Source: an uncultured Pelagibacteraceae bacterium
Lineage (GTDB): Bacteria > Pseudomonadota > Alphaproteobacteria > Pelagibacterales > Pelagibacteraceae
Assembly: GCA_902596915.1 (NCBI GenBank)
Contig: CACJVQ010000003.1
Span: 37,131 to 101,130, forward strand
Reading direction: 5' to 3'
Length of the DNA: 64,000 nt
Shown: positions 8,767-17,274 of the stretch, piece after piece
How the letters are laid out: each line of letters opens with the position of its first letter
How positions within the stretch are numbered: the first letter of the stretch is position 1
Translations under genes and position numbers: made by a program
The notes under the pieces: generated by a model
The model's input: only the letters and a program-made list of their open reading frames with translations
Told to the model about the DNA's origin: nothing
Databases searched by the model: none

Positions 8767-9372
8767 TTTTATAATATTCAAGAAAACATATATCGATAGC
8801 AAAGACATAAATAATATTATGGAATAATTGATTATTTTCCATAGCTTTTCACTATCTACATAACTTGATAAATATTTAGAAAAATATCCTAAACCAAAGA
8901 AAAAGAAGATTGATGATAATGATGCTCCGATCCCAAATAAATATTTCTGCCCTAATAAAAAACTTTTTGAAAAATTTCCTAAAAAAAATACTGTGTCTGA
9001 ATAAACATGTGGGTTAAGGTAAGTAAAACCTAAAGTTTTAAAAATTATATTAAGTAAATTTTCCTTATTTTGAGTTTGATTAATTGCAATTTTCTTGTTT
9101 ATTAATTTAACTTTTTTCCAAATGAAATTGATTAAGAACAAAAGCAATAGAATATTGAGAATTAATTCAATTGATTGTGAGAAAAAATTTTCAAAATATT
9201 GAAATAAAAATATTCCTAAAAAAATTAAAAAAAAATCAGACAATGCACATATTAAACAAACTATAAATATAAATTGTTTTTTAAGACCTTGTTCAATAAC
9301 AAAAATATTTTGAGCTCCTAAGGCTAAGATCAAGCTTAATCCAGTTAAAAAACCTAAAATTAAAAAGCTCAC
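8764..9372 (-). CDS. LysE-family amino acid exporter
   Basis: The protein has 202 residues and about six transmembrane segments. The N-terminal 'SLILALGAQNIFVIEQGLK' type helix is characteristic of LysE/ArgO, and 'GFTYLNPHVYSDTVFFLG' carries the conserved Asn-Pro. The family exports basic amino acids (lysine, arginine). It is the last gene of the long minus-strand run, 8 bp after the LivM-like gene. Its 3' end sits in the T tract of the opposing terminator. Placed with importers and GlaH (a lysine-derived glutarate enzyme), lysine homeostasis is a reasonable but unproven theme. Confidence 0.88.
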   Translation of the reverse strand: MSFLILGFLTGLSLILALGAQNIFVIEQGLKKQFIFIVCLICALSDFFLIFLGIFLFQYFENFFSQSIELILNILLLLFLINFIWKKVKLINKKIAINQTQNKENLLNIIFKTLGFTYLNPHVYSDTVFFLGNFSKSFLLGQKYLFGIGASLSSIFFFFGLGYFSKYLSSYVDSEKLWKIINYSIILFMSLLSIYVFLNIIK

Positions 9373-9380
9373 TTAAAAAA

Positions 9381-10751
9381 TCACTGTTTAATGATCTTTT
9401 CAGGAATTAATCCTTGAGGTCTAAATCTCATTATGAAAAGTAATCCTATTCCAACTAATAAAAACCTAAAATAAGGTGCGCTATTAATCAGGTGAACTTT
9501 AATTTCATTTGTTTCTGGTAAATGTGCTGTGAATAAATTGATGAAGAAAAGAGCAATTGGTGCTGCCTCTACCCATAAGAACCATACAACAAATCCACCA
9601 AGAATTGCTCCAAAGTTGTTACCAGTTCCCCCAACAATAACCATTACCCAAATAACAAAAGTATATCTCATCGGTCTATAGCTTCCTGGAGTAAATAAAC
9701 CATCATTTGTTACCATCATTGCTCCAGCTATACCTACAATTGCTGAGCCAAGGATGAAAATGAATAAATGTTGTTTTACAACATTCTTTCCCATAGCACT
9801 AGCTGCTTCTTCATTATCTCTTATTGCACGCATCATTCTACCCCACGGAGAATAAAGAGCTTTTTGAGTTATGATTAACAAAATAATTACTACAATTAAA
9901 AATAATCCAGCAAAGCATAGTTTAACATAAACTGAAGATGCATCTATTACTAATTGGTTTAACAAATCCTGTCTTTCAGTTAATGAACTTGCCAATTTTA
10001 ATTTTTTTGAATGAAATTTTTCAACTAAATTAATAAACCAAGATGAAGTTTGTAAGTCTATTTCGTAAGGTGCTGGCCTTTTTAATCCAATTACATTTTT
10101 TACACCTCTTGCTAACCAATCTTCATGTTTAATTATTGATACAACAATCTCAGCAATTAATAATGTGGCTATCGCTAAATAGTCTGCTCTTAATCCTAGA
10201 GCAACTTTACCAACAATAAACGCTAAACCAGCTGCAAATAATCCCCCGACTATCCATGAAAATAAAACTGGCATTCCAAGCCCACCAAGAAAACCTGTCT
10301 TTGCTGGATCTACTGCCTCTATTTGTTCTATAGCAGGTCCTGAAATAATTTTAATTAATATTAATCCAATAATAATAACACCAGCTACATAATAGTTTCT
10401 TTTATTTGATTTTTGTATATTTTTTAAAATATATCTTACTGATAAGATCATTAAGATTATTAAACCTAAGCATGCTAACATATTTATACCCCCGGCACCC
10501 CAAGCCTCTGGCACTGGAGCAACAGATACTAAAACAACTGCTAAACCTCCAAGCGCGGTATAACCCATAATTCCAAAGTTGATTAATCCAGCATAACCCC
10601 ACTGTATATTTGCACCCATTGTCATTACAGCTGAGATCATACAATAATTAAAAATTGTAAGAGCAATTGACCATGATTGAAATATTCCAACCAAGATAAT
10701 GAGTAGCATCATTATTGAGTATGCAACTATTATGTTATAATAATTTCTCAT
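9381..10751 (-). CDS. ABC transporter permease, LivM type (extended)
   Basis: This 456-residue inner-membrane protein belongs to the branched-chain permease family ('GLRADYLAIATLLIAEI', 'RMMRAIRDNEEAASAMG', 'FGAILGGFVVW'). It is longer than the usual roughly 300-360. Extra sequence lies before the first core motif and as a hydrophilic insert around residues 215-270, which holds 'EKFHSKKLKLASSLTERQD'. It pairs with the LivH-like permease whose stop overlaps its start by 4 bp. Together with the two ATPase genes upstream it forms a complete import channel lacking only an adjacent binding protein. Confidence 0.87.
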   Translation of the reverse strand: MRNYYNIIVAYSIMMLLIILVGIFQSWSIALTIFNYCMISAVMTMGANIQWGYAGLINFGIMGYTALGGLAVVLVSVAPVPEAWGAGGINMLACLGLIILMILSVRYILKNIQKSNKRNYYVAGVIIIGLILIKIISGPAIEQIEAVDPAKTGFLGGLGMPVLFSWIVGGLFAAGLAFIVGKVALGLRADYLAIATLLIAEIVVSIIKHEDWLARGVKNVIGLKRPAPYEIDLQTSSWFINLVEKFHSKKLKLASSLTERQDLLNQLVIDASSVYVKLCFAGLFLIVVIILLIITQKALYSPWGRMMRAIRDNEEAASAMGKNVVKQHLFIFILGSAIVGIAGAMMVTNDGLFTPGSYRPMRYTFVIWVMVIVGGTGNNFGAILGGFVVWFLWVEAAPIALFFINLFTAHLPETNEIKVHLINSAPYFRFLLVGIGLLFIMRFRPQGLIPEKIIKQ

Positions 10752-11758
10752 ATCCGCTTACCTTCAAATATTCCTGATGGTCTAAATATTAATACAATGA
10801 CTAAAATTGAAAAAGAAATTGCAAACTTGTAATCTGTAGATAGCAATTGCATTAATGAACTAGGTTCAAGAGGTTCTGGCAATAAATAAACTAAAACCCT
10901 TTTATAAGCATAAGTTACAAAAATTTCTGCAAATGCGATAACATACCCACCGAAAAATGCTCCATATGGATTGCCAATTCCGCCAACTATAGCTGCAGCA
11001 AATATTGGTAGCATATTGTTAAAATATACAAAAGGTCTATAGCTCTTGTCTAAACCATATAAAATACCACCAATTGTAGCCAATATACCTGCAATAATCC
11101 AAGTTATAAGTACAACTTTTTTTGGATCTATTCCTGAAAGTAGAGCTAAATCCTCATTGTCAGAATATGCTCTCATACTTGTACCTGTTTTAGTTTTATT
11201 TAAAAACCAAAACATGATTGCAACCACTACTATTGTTACAACAATTGTTATCATTTGGGTTGATTTAATTGTTAGGCCTTCAGCAAGTCCTGTCATTTCT
11301 TTAAACTCTGATGCTTTCATTATAAATTTTTCACCATCTATAAATCTTCTATCAGTTGGGCCTATAATTATTCTTATAATTGCTTGGGTAACAAACATAA
11401 CTCCAACACTTACCATTGCCAATTGAACTGGAGGACTTTTTTTTATTCTATAATAATTAAAAACTGTCTTATCAATCAATAACATGTAAAGTATCATCAT
11501 TATGATTGCGAATGGAATTGTAAGTAATGCAGTAGGTAAAAACCCAAAATTTATTCCAATAGATTGGAAGTAATAAGTAAGAAGTACTGCAAACATTGTA
11601 CCAAATGACATCATGTCTCCTGTTGCAAAGTTTGCAAATCGTAAAATCCCATAAATCAAAGTTACAAATATTGCACCAAGAGCTAATTGTGAACCATATG
11701 TTAAAGCTGGGATAATCGTATAATTAAGTAATACAATTACTGCATTTAACAAATCCAT
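10748..11758 (-). CDS. ABC transporter permease, LivH type
   Basis: This 336-residue membrane protein has LivH signatures: 'GAIFVTLIYGILRFANFATGD' near the N-terminus (given in part), 'GTSMRAYSDNEDLALLSGID' for the cytoplasmic loop that contacts the ATPase, and 'AAAIVGGIGNPYGAFFGG'. It forms the heterodimeric channel with the LivM-type permease. The gene is 1 bp downstream of the LivF ATPase gene, within a continuous - strand operon. Its large third cytoplasmic/periplasmic region (residues 130-170) is slightly longer than E. coli LivH. Confidence 0.9.
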   Translation of the reverse strand: MDLLNAVIVLLNYTIIPALTYGSQLALGAIFVTLIYGILRFANFATGDMMSFGTMFAVLLTYYFQSIGINFGFLPTALLTIPFAIIMMILYMLLIDKTVFNYYRIKKSPPVQLAMVSVGVMFVTQAIIRIIIGPTDRRFIDGEKFIMKASEFKEMTGLAEGLTIKSTQMITIVVTIVVVAIMFWFLNKTKTGTSMRAYSDNEDLALLSGIDPKKVVLITWIIAGILATIGGILYGLDKSYRPFVYFNNMLPIFAAAIVGGIGNPYGAFFGGYVIAFAEIFVTYAYKRVLVYLLPEPLEPSSLMQLLSTDYKFAISFSILVIVLIFRPSGIFEGKRI

Positions 11759-11759
11759 A

Positions 11760-12467
11760 TTATCCCCCTAAAAAAGACCTTCGTACTTCTGGATCATTTA
11801 ATAATTCATTCCCAGAACCCTCAAATTTATTTTCACCAGTCACTAATACGTAACCTCTATCAGAAATACTAAGCGCTTGTTTTGCATTTTGCTCAACCAT
11901 TATAATTCCTACTTTAGTCTCTTTAACTCTTAGAATATGTTCAAATAATTCATCCATTACTATTGGAGAAACCCCAGCTGTAGGCTCATCTAACATTAGA
12001 ACAGAAGGTTTTATCATTAAGGCTCTTCCTAAAGCTACCTGTTGTCTTTGCCCTCCAGATAGTTGCCCAACTATTTGATCTTTTTTTTCTTTTAGTATTG
12101 GAAAAAGATCATAAATCTCATCAATTACTTTATAAATATCATCTGTTCTCAAAAAAGCGCCTATTTCTAAATTTTCTCTAACAGTAAGTTCTGCAAAAAC
12201 ATTTCTAGTTTGGGGTACAAATGAAATTCCTTTTTTCACTCTTTCCTGAGGAGATAAACTTGAGATATCATCACCATCAATTGAAATATTACCAGACTTT
12301 AGTTGTAACAATCCAAGCATTGCTTTCATAGCTGTAGACTTGCCAGCTCCGTTAGGACCTAATATTGCAACGATTTCACCTTTATTTACATTTATACTGC
12401 AGGAATTAATGATATCAGGGCCATCTCCATAACCACCTGTCATATTATTTCCCTCAAAAAAGGCCAT
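11760..12467 (-). CDS. ABC transporter ATP-binding protein, LivF type
   Basis: This 235-residue ATPase has Walker A 'GPNGAGKST', Q-loop 'FVPQTRN', signature 'LSGGQRQQ', Walker B 'LMLDEPTAG' and H-loop region 'IIMVEQNAK'. The Gln-Asn after Glu in the switch segment is typical of LivF. It powers import with the LivG partner encoded just upstream (4-bp gap). Like other Liv ATPases it is cytoplasmic and binds the permease pair. Confidence 0.92.
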   Translation of the reverse strand: MAFFEGNNMTGGYGDGPDIINSCSINVNKGEIVAILGPNGAGKSTAMKAMLGLLQLKSGNISIDGDDISSLSPQERVKKGISFVPQTRNVFAELTVRENLEIGAFLRTDDIYKVIDEIYDLFPILKEKKDQIVGQLSGGQRQQVALGRALMIKPSVLMLDEPTAGVSPIVMDELFEHILRVKETKVGIIMVEQNAKQALSISDRGYVLVTGENKFEGSGNELLNDPEVRRSFLGG

Positions 12468-12471
12468 TTAT

Positions 12472-13239
12472 CTAATTTTTCCTTCCCAAATAACTATCAA
12501 TGACTTTGTCGTTTTTTTTAACTTCATCCGAAGTTCCTTCAAATAAAACTGATCCTTCTGACATAACAATAACTGGGTCACACATTCTACTAATAAAATC
12601 CATATCATGTTCAATCATACAAAAGGTGTAATTTTTCTCTTTGTTTAACCTAAGTATAGCTGTACCTAAATCTTTTAATAAAGTTCTATTTACACCCGCT
12701 CCCACTTCGTCTAGTAATACAAGTTTTGCATCCACCATCATTGTTCTTCCAAGTTCAAGTAATTTCTTTTGACCACCAGATAAGTTTCCCGCTCTTTCGT
12801 TGGCTAAATGTTTTAAGTTTAAAAATTCAGCAACTTCATATGCTTTTTCTCTAATTTGATCTTCTTCAATCTTAATCAATTTTGGTTTTAAAAGTGCATT
12901 TAAAAGAATTTCGCCTGATTGATTACCTGGTACCATCATTAAATTTTCGAGAACAGTCATATTTGAAAATTCATGAGCTATTTGGAATGTTCTTAATAAA
13001 CCTTTAGAAAACAATTCATGAGAGGGTACATCTGTTATATTTTCATTTTTAAATAAAACTTTTCCTTCAGATGATTTTAAATTACCTGCAATTAAATTAA
13101 ATAGTGTTGTCTTACCTGATCCATTAGGTCCAATAATTCCAGTAATTGATCCTTCTTTTATTTTTAAAGAACAATTTGAAACTGCAGCCAAACCACCGAA
13201 ATATTTTGACAAATTATCAATTTGAAGAATATAAGACAT
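12472..13239 (-). CDS. ABC transporter ATP-binding protein, LivG type
   Basis: This 255-residue ATPase has Walker A 'GPNGSGKTT', signature 'LSGGQKKL', Walker B 'LVLLDEVGAG' and switch His in 'CMIEHDMDFI'. LivG members typically have 'EPAAGVN'; here it reads 'DEVGAGVN'. The gene lies 4 bp before livF and 14 bp after the ProC-like gene, so transporter and enzyme genes appear co-transcribed. There is no nearby binding protein on the same strand; the LivK-type gene at 7525-8715 is the obvious partner. Confidence 0.92.
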   Translation of the reverse strand: MSYILQIDNLSKYFGGLAAVSNCSLKIKEGSITGIIGPNGSGKTTLFNLIAGNLKSSEGKVLFKNENITDVPSHELFSKGLLRTFQIAHEFSNMTVLENLMMVPGNQSGEILLNALLKPKLIKIEEDQIREKAYEVAEFLNLKHLANERAGNLSGGQKKLLELGRTMMVDAKLVLLDEVGAGVNRTLLKDLGTAILRLNKEKNYTFCMIEHDMDFISRMCDPVIVMSEGSVLFEGTSDEVKKNDKVIDSYLGRKN

Positions 13240-13253
13240 TAGCTGGTTTTAAA

Positions 13254-14024
13254 TTATACTTTATTAAGTCTTTTAAGAATACTATTTAAAGTTTTTTCAG
13301 TTGATTTGTAAAAACCTAATTTTCTGAGCTCATTTACTCCTTGTTCATTTAATCCTTTAGGAGTTTGAGATTCTTTTACCAAATATTTTAAATCTTTTTT
13401 TGAATTTACAACTGCATCTTCTGACAGCGCAACAAATAAAGATGTTATATATTTTTGTGCATGATCTTTTCTTACACCTTTTTTTACCAACCAATTGGAC
13501 ATAGTATTTAAAAATTCATAAAATGGAGCCATCATCCCAGATGTAGACCAGAAATTTTTAGATAATTTTTCATTTTTAATTTCAACTGTTGTTCCTAATT
13601 TATTAAAAAAGTTTTTCACTTTTTTATTTGGGGGGTAAATTGGAACGGGCCCTTTTTTAAGAGAAATTGGCGGTAATGGTATCGCTCTTACTATAGTTGC
13701 CTTAACTTTAATTAATTTTTTTAACTTTGGTAGTGTAGTAGTTGAAATAAAACTAATAATAGTTTGATTAGATTTAAATTTGAGTTGTTTAATAAGATTT
13801 TCTCCAACTGTTGGGGTTACAGCTAAAAATATCCAGTTACATGACTTTACAATTTCATCATTAGATTTAGCTATTTTGACTTTTCTATTATTTTTAGCCA
13901 ATTTTCTTGCAGTAGATAGGTTCCTTGGTGAAACTAATATTGTTGAAAACTTAATTTTTGACGAACAAATTCCTGTGACAACGGAATAAGTAATTTTGCC
14001 TGTTCCTATAAAACCTAGTTTCAT
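13254..14024 (-). CDS. Pyrroline-5-carboxylate reductase-like NAD(P)-binding protein
   Basis: This 256-residue protein starts with a Rossmann motif 'KLGFIGTGKIT' and has 'IFLAVTPTVGENLI', matching the ProC/F420-oxidoreductase-like family. The C-terminal helical region 'ALSEDAVVNSKKDL..ESQTPKGLNEQGVNEL' resembles the ProC dimerisation domain with its 'TPGG' equivalent changed to 'TPKG'. ProC reduces the imine of pyrroline-5-carboxylate to proline. The divergence and setting (17 bp downstream of glutarate hydroxylase, upstream of Liv genes) leave room for another cyclic imine such as piperideine-carboxylate, which is inference. It could also be the genome's ordinary ProC paralogue. Confidence 0.65.
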   Translation of the reverse strand: MKLGFIGTGKITYSVVTGICSSKIKFSTILVSPRNLSTARKLAKNNRKVKIAKSNDEIVKSCNWIFLAVTPTVGENLIKQLKFKSNQTIISFISTTTLPKLKKLIKVKATIVRAIPLPPISLKKGPVPIYPPNKKVKNFFNKLGTTVEIKNEKLSKNFWSTSGMMAPFYEFLNTMSNWLVKKGVRKDHAQKYITSLFVALSEDAVVNSKKDLKYLVKESQTPKGLNEQGVNELRKLGFYKSTEKTLNSILKRLNKV

Positions 14025-14040
14025 AGTTTAATTACTATAC

Positions 14041-14961
14041 TTAATTATTAAAAAAGGAACCTCTAATTCTTAGTAATTCTCTTGATAAATTTTTATTTTC
14101 AACAAATGGCTTTCTTCCATGAAGCCAAAAATAATTATTTGCAACAACGGCACTTCCAACTGGTAAAGAGGTTACAATTTTATTTTTACTACCTTCGAGT
14201 GCATCAGATAGTTTCTGTAAAAAGAGACCTTGCTCCATATTTTTTGGTTCTGGAAATTGGTCAATATATGAAATAATAGGTTTGCCATCTTCATCTTTTG
14301 AGAATACTGGGTGTTCAACTTTGTAATCTATATTTTTACTTTTAGGTGATCCCCAAGTAAAGTTTTGTAATCCAATTTTATCTTCTGAAAGTTCTGGCAA
14401 GTGTTCCCAATCATCTAAATGAAGCAAAGCAGTTTCACCTCCGATAACATGTTCCTCCTCAAGTTTTGACATTAAAATCCAATCTGTAGTTTCTCGAACA
14501 TAAGTTCCATCAGTATGCAAATCCATATTTGTGTATGCTTTTCTAAGATATGAGTCACTGTTATCTTCATGTTTAACATGAAATCTAGCATAATATTTTC
14601 CAGCCATTGAATCGTGATTTGGATTACCAATTAAATGGGTGATTGCAGTTGAAAGTTTTATTAAAAATGGTTGATCAATTTTTGGAGAGATATTTTTTGG
14701 ACCAATTATAAAACATCCTGTATCTCTGTCCTTGATAATTTCGTTAAGAAAATTACTCAATTTATTAGAGGCTGTTTCATCTAAACTTTTAGCAATAGTA
14801 AATCTTGTGAATGGTTTGTACTCCAGAGCTGTAATATTGAACTTTTTAAATGGAAATGCCAATCTATCAATAATTTCATCTTCAACCTTGATATTTATAA
14901 CTCTATTAGACTTTTCATGATAAGATATTTCAAATCCACTTAGTTTTAAAAGATCTTTCAT
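14041..14961 (-). CDS. glaH: Glutarate 2-hydroxylase (GlaH/CsiD)
   Basis: This 306-residue protein aligns by eye along its length with E. coli CsiD/GlaH: 'FTRFTIAK', 'AITHLIGNPNHDSMAGKYYARF', 'DNSDSYLRKAYTNMDLHTDG' and 'LLHLDDWEHL' (short pieces of longer matches). The Fe(II) ligands are His149 and Asp151 ('HTDG') and His281 ('WLHGRKPF'), with 2OG-binding Arg in 'RELLRIRG'. The enzyme hydroxylates glutarate to L-2-hydroxyglutarate using 2-oxoglutarate and O2, a step of lysine-to-succinate catabolism via glutarate. The usual partner L-2-hydroxyglutarate oxidase (LhgO) is not in this window. It sits inside a transporter cluster, suggesting that imported substrates feed it. Confidence 0.9.
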   Translation of the reverse strand: MKDLLKLSGFEISYHEKSNRVINIKVEDEIIDRLAFPFKKFNITALEYKPFTRFTIAKSLDETASNKLSNFLNEIIKDRDTGCFIIGPKNISPKIDQPFLIKLSTAITHLIGNPNHDSMAGKYYARFHVKHEDNSDSYLRKAYTNMDLHTDGTYVRETTDWILMSKLEEEHVIGGETALLHLDDWEHLPELSEDKIGLQNFTWGSPKSKNIDYKVEHPVFSKDEDGKPIISYIDQFPEPKNMEQGLFLQKLSDALEGSKNKIVTSLPVGSAVVANNYFWLHGRKPFVENKNLSRELLRIRGSFFNN

Positions 14962-14965
14962 TTAT

Positions 14966-15472
14966 TCACTTATTACATACGCCTATAGAGTCTGGACCAC
15001 ATATTTCACCATTGGTCCATGTGGCACCAATTAAGTTCGCACCCTCAAAATTTGCGTTTAGTATATTAGATGAAGTAAAATTTGCTTCCATTAGGTTGGA
15101 GTTTTGAAAATTCACATCGATGAGTGTAGCTCCCATAAAATCAGCTCTAGTTAGATTTGCACTTGAAAAATTAGACAATTCAAAGTTTGCACCAGTCAAT
15201 GTTGACTCATATAAATTTGCCCTAATAAATGAAGATTCTGAAAATGTTCCAAAAGCCAAGTTTGAGTTCATCATTATACTTTTATCAAGATTTACTTGAA
15301 TAAAGCTCGCAAATGAAAGGTTTGAATTTGGAAGATAACTTCCTTGTAAATCTTGACCATCTGAAAATTTGCACTGTGTATAATCGACACCGTCAGTTAT
15401 AGGGTCGTCACATCCTGCATTTGCGTTTGTGCTAAAAATTAAGAAAAATATTAAAAAAATTAGTTTTTTCAT
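14966..15472 (-). CDS. Secreted pentapeptide-repeat protein
   Basis: This 168-residue protein has a cleavable signal peptide (Lys-Lys, Phe/Leu/Ile core, 'TNANAG'). A short Cys-containing segment 'GCDDPITDGVDYTQCKF' follows, then about 15-18 tandem A(N/D)(L/F)xx repeats such as 'ANLYE', 'ANFEL', 'ADFMG' and 'ANFEG'. These should form a right-handed quadrilateral beta-helix in the periplasm. The last 12 residues hold two Cys, so a disulfide cap is plausible. Its start overlaps the azlD stop by 4 bp and it ends 4 bp before glaH. No function is known for this type. Confidence 0.88.
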   Translation of the reverse strand: MKKLIFLIFFLIFSTNANAGCDDPITDGVDYTQCKFSDGQDLQGSYLPNSNLSFASFIQVNLDKSIMMNSNLAFGTFSESSFIRANLYESTLTGANFELSNFSSANLTRADFMGATLIDVNFQNSNLMEANFTSSNILNANFEGANLIGATWTNGEICGPDSIGVCNK

Positions 15473-15795
15473 ACCGCAATACTGTTCAATCCAGCTAAAA
15501 TTATAGCAGATAATACGGTTGGATAAACTAAATTCCTCTTAGTGACATAAAAAATTAATATTGATAACAAAATTACTATTATTCTTAAACTATAGTGAAC
15601 GTCAGACAGATCTCCAGAGGGAAATATTAAAATCCTTGAAATTAAAGCTGCTAGAGTTGAATACGCAACACAGTTAAACCATTTATAAATTTTGGAAGTT
15701 TCGCCTATCTTCTCTGAGGTGAGAGCACCAAGAAATCTTGAAATGTAAGTTGCAAAAGAAGTTACTAAAATTATTAAAATAATATTAATTGCCAT
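15469..15795 (-). CDS. azlD: AzlD-type branched-chain amino acid export subunit
   Basis: The protein has 108 residues and about four membrane helices. 'ATYISRFLGALTSEK' and 'VAYSTLAALISRIL' match the small AzlD family, which works with AzlC to export branched-chain amino acids. The start overlaps the AzlC gene by 11 bp, and it overlaps the pentapeptide gene by 4 bp. It lies directly behind a Liv importer, so import and efflux of related amino acids would be co-expressed. Confidence 0.85.
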   Translation of the reverse strand: MAINIILIILVTSFATYISRFLGALTSEKIGETSKIYKWFNCVAYSTLAALISRILIFPSGDLSDVHYSLRIIVILLSILIFYVTKRNLVYPTVLSAIILAGLNSIAV

Positions 15796-16489
15796 ATTTT
15801 TCTCCTATTAAGTAAGCTAAAGAACCAGCGGCTACACCACCAATTAAAACACTCCACTCAGGAGAAATAAAATAAAAAATTGGTCCTAATATTGCACCTA
15901 AAATAATTGCTGAAGAAAGTTGAATTGTTTTCATAACACCTATCATTGCACACATAAAGTATATTGGATTAACAATGGCTAATCCAATAATCATATTTTC
16001 ATTTAAAAAATCGGCTGCATAATATCCTAATACTGTTGAAAAAATGGCAACCAACCAAGTTGCGGTTCCAATGCCTATCCAAAAATCAATTCGGTATTTT
16101 TTTTCAATTTCTTCGTAATTACTTTTTAAAATTAACCATGAAGAAACAGCAACGAAGTGACAAGACAAATAATACTTCCAACGAGGTTGACTTTCATGTT
16201 TTAGTAAAGGCATGATTGAAACTGTCATAGGATAAAGTCTTGAATTCACCAACCATACTGCTAGGAAAATATTTATAAGTGAAGCTCCTATCAGCATTGA
16301 TTCTGCCATAACTAAAGATCCTGGCAGAGCATAAGTAAGAAATGTTGAGAAAATACTCTCTTGTATTGTGAAACCTAAATTTTTTAATAAAGCACCTATC
16401 GCAATAAAACTTGCTCCCAACGCGACTGCCGGGCTATCAAATTTTCTGGAGCAGAGTACTCCTTTTATGAAATATTCAGAGTTGATCAT
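15785..16489 (-). CDS. azlC: AzlC-type branched-chain amino acid exporter
   Basis: The protein has 234 residues and about seven membrane helices. 'SPAVALGASFIAIGALLKNLGF' (in part), 'TYALPGSLVMAES' and 'WLVNSRLYPMTVSIMP' are AzlC motifs. With AzlD it exports branched-chain amino acids and some analogues. The start codon overlaps the stop of the livF-like gene by 1 bp, showing tight operon organisation with the second Liv importer. Confidence 0.88.
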   Translation of the reverse strand: MINSEYFIKGVLCSRKFDSPAVALGASFIAIGALLKNLGFTIQESIFSTFLTYALPGSLVMAESMLIGASLINIFLAVWLVNSRLYPMTVSIMPLLKHESQPRWKYYLSCHFVAVSSWLILKSNYEEIEKKYRIDFWIGIGTATWLVAIFSTVLGYYAADFLNENMIIGLAIVNPIYFMCAMIGVMKTIQLSSAIILGAILGPIFYFISPEWSVLIGGVAAGSLAYLIGEKYGN

Positions 16490-17274
16490 TAACCGCCAAG
16501 GAAAAGACGGCCCACATCTGGATTATTTAGAAGATCATCACCTTTGCCAGCTATCGCTGTTTCGCCTGAAACTAAGACATAACCAATGTCGGCAAATTCC
16601 AACCCTTTTTTTGCATTTTGTTCAACTAATATGATTGTTTTTTTTTCATTTTTTTGAAGATCATCTAGAATTTCAAATACCATTTGAATATATCTAGGCT
16701 CAAGTCCAATTGATGGCTCATCGACTAACAAAATTGAGGGTTTCATCACTAAAGCTCTAGAAATCTCAAGAAGCCTTCTTTCCCCTCCTGATAATACTTT
16801 TGCTGGTTGATTTCTTCTATTTCTCAATCTTTCATACTTTTGCAGAACTCGTTCAGCTTCCTCAAAAGACTCCTCTGTTTTATCTTTTATATATCCTCCC
16901 ATTAGAAGGTTTTCCTCCACGGTCATGTCAGGAAAAACAGAATTATCTTGAAGAATATAAGCTATTCCCTCAGATTTAAGTTTCTCTGCGGGAGTAAGAT
17001 TAGTAATTTCTTTTCCATCAATTTCTATCTTTCCAGTAAATATATTAGTAAATCCATATATTGAATGCAGTATTGTAGATTTTCCTGCTCCATTAGGTCC
17101 AATCAAACATAGAGATTGGGCTTTACTAACAAACAAATCAAAATTGTGAAGTATCTCCATCTTTCCATAACCAGCTGACAAGCCTTTTATGGTTAAATGC
17201 ACGTTTTCAGGAGATAATTTTTTTAAATCTTCAGCTACAGGTGCTTTACCTAATACTTCATATTGATTAGCCAT
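16489..17274 (-). CDS. ABC transporter ATP-binding protein, LivF type
   Basis: This 261-residue ATPase has Walker A 'GPNGAGKST', signature 'LSGGERRL', Walker B 'ILLVDEPSIGLEP' and 'ILVEQNAKKG'. It carries an N-terminal extension of about 27 residues before the first beta strand compared with typical LivF. It overlaps the LivG gene by 1 bp. It belongs to the second complete Liv-type importer, encoded in the order K, H, M, G, F between 21258 and 16489. Confidence 0.92.
   Translation of the reverse strand: MANQYEVLGKAPVAEDLKKLSPENVHLTIKGLSAGYGKMEILHNFDLFVSKAQSLCLIGPNGAGKSTILHSIYGFTNIFTGKIEIDGKEITNLTPAEKLKSEGIAYILQDNSVFPDMTVEENLLMGGYIKDKTEESFEEAERVLQKYERLRNRRNQPAKVLSGGERRLLEISRALVMKPSILLVDEPSIGLEPRYIQMVFEILDDLQKNEKKTIILVEQNAKKGLEFADIGYVLVSGETAIAGKGDDLLNNPDVGRLFLGG

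Noticed and set aside
11046..11426. 126-codon open frame antisense to the LivH-type permease
   Set aside because: Complement of membrane-helix codons; no start context and no recognisable domain.
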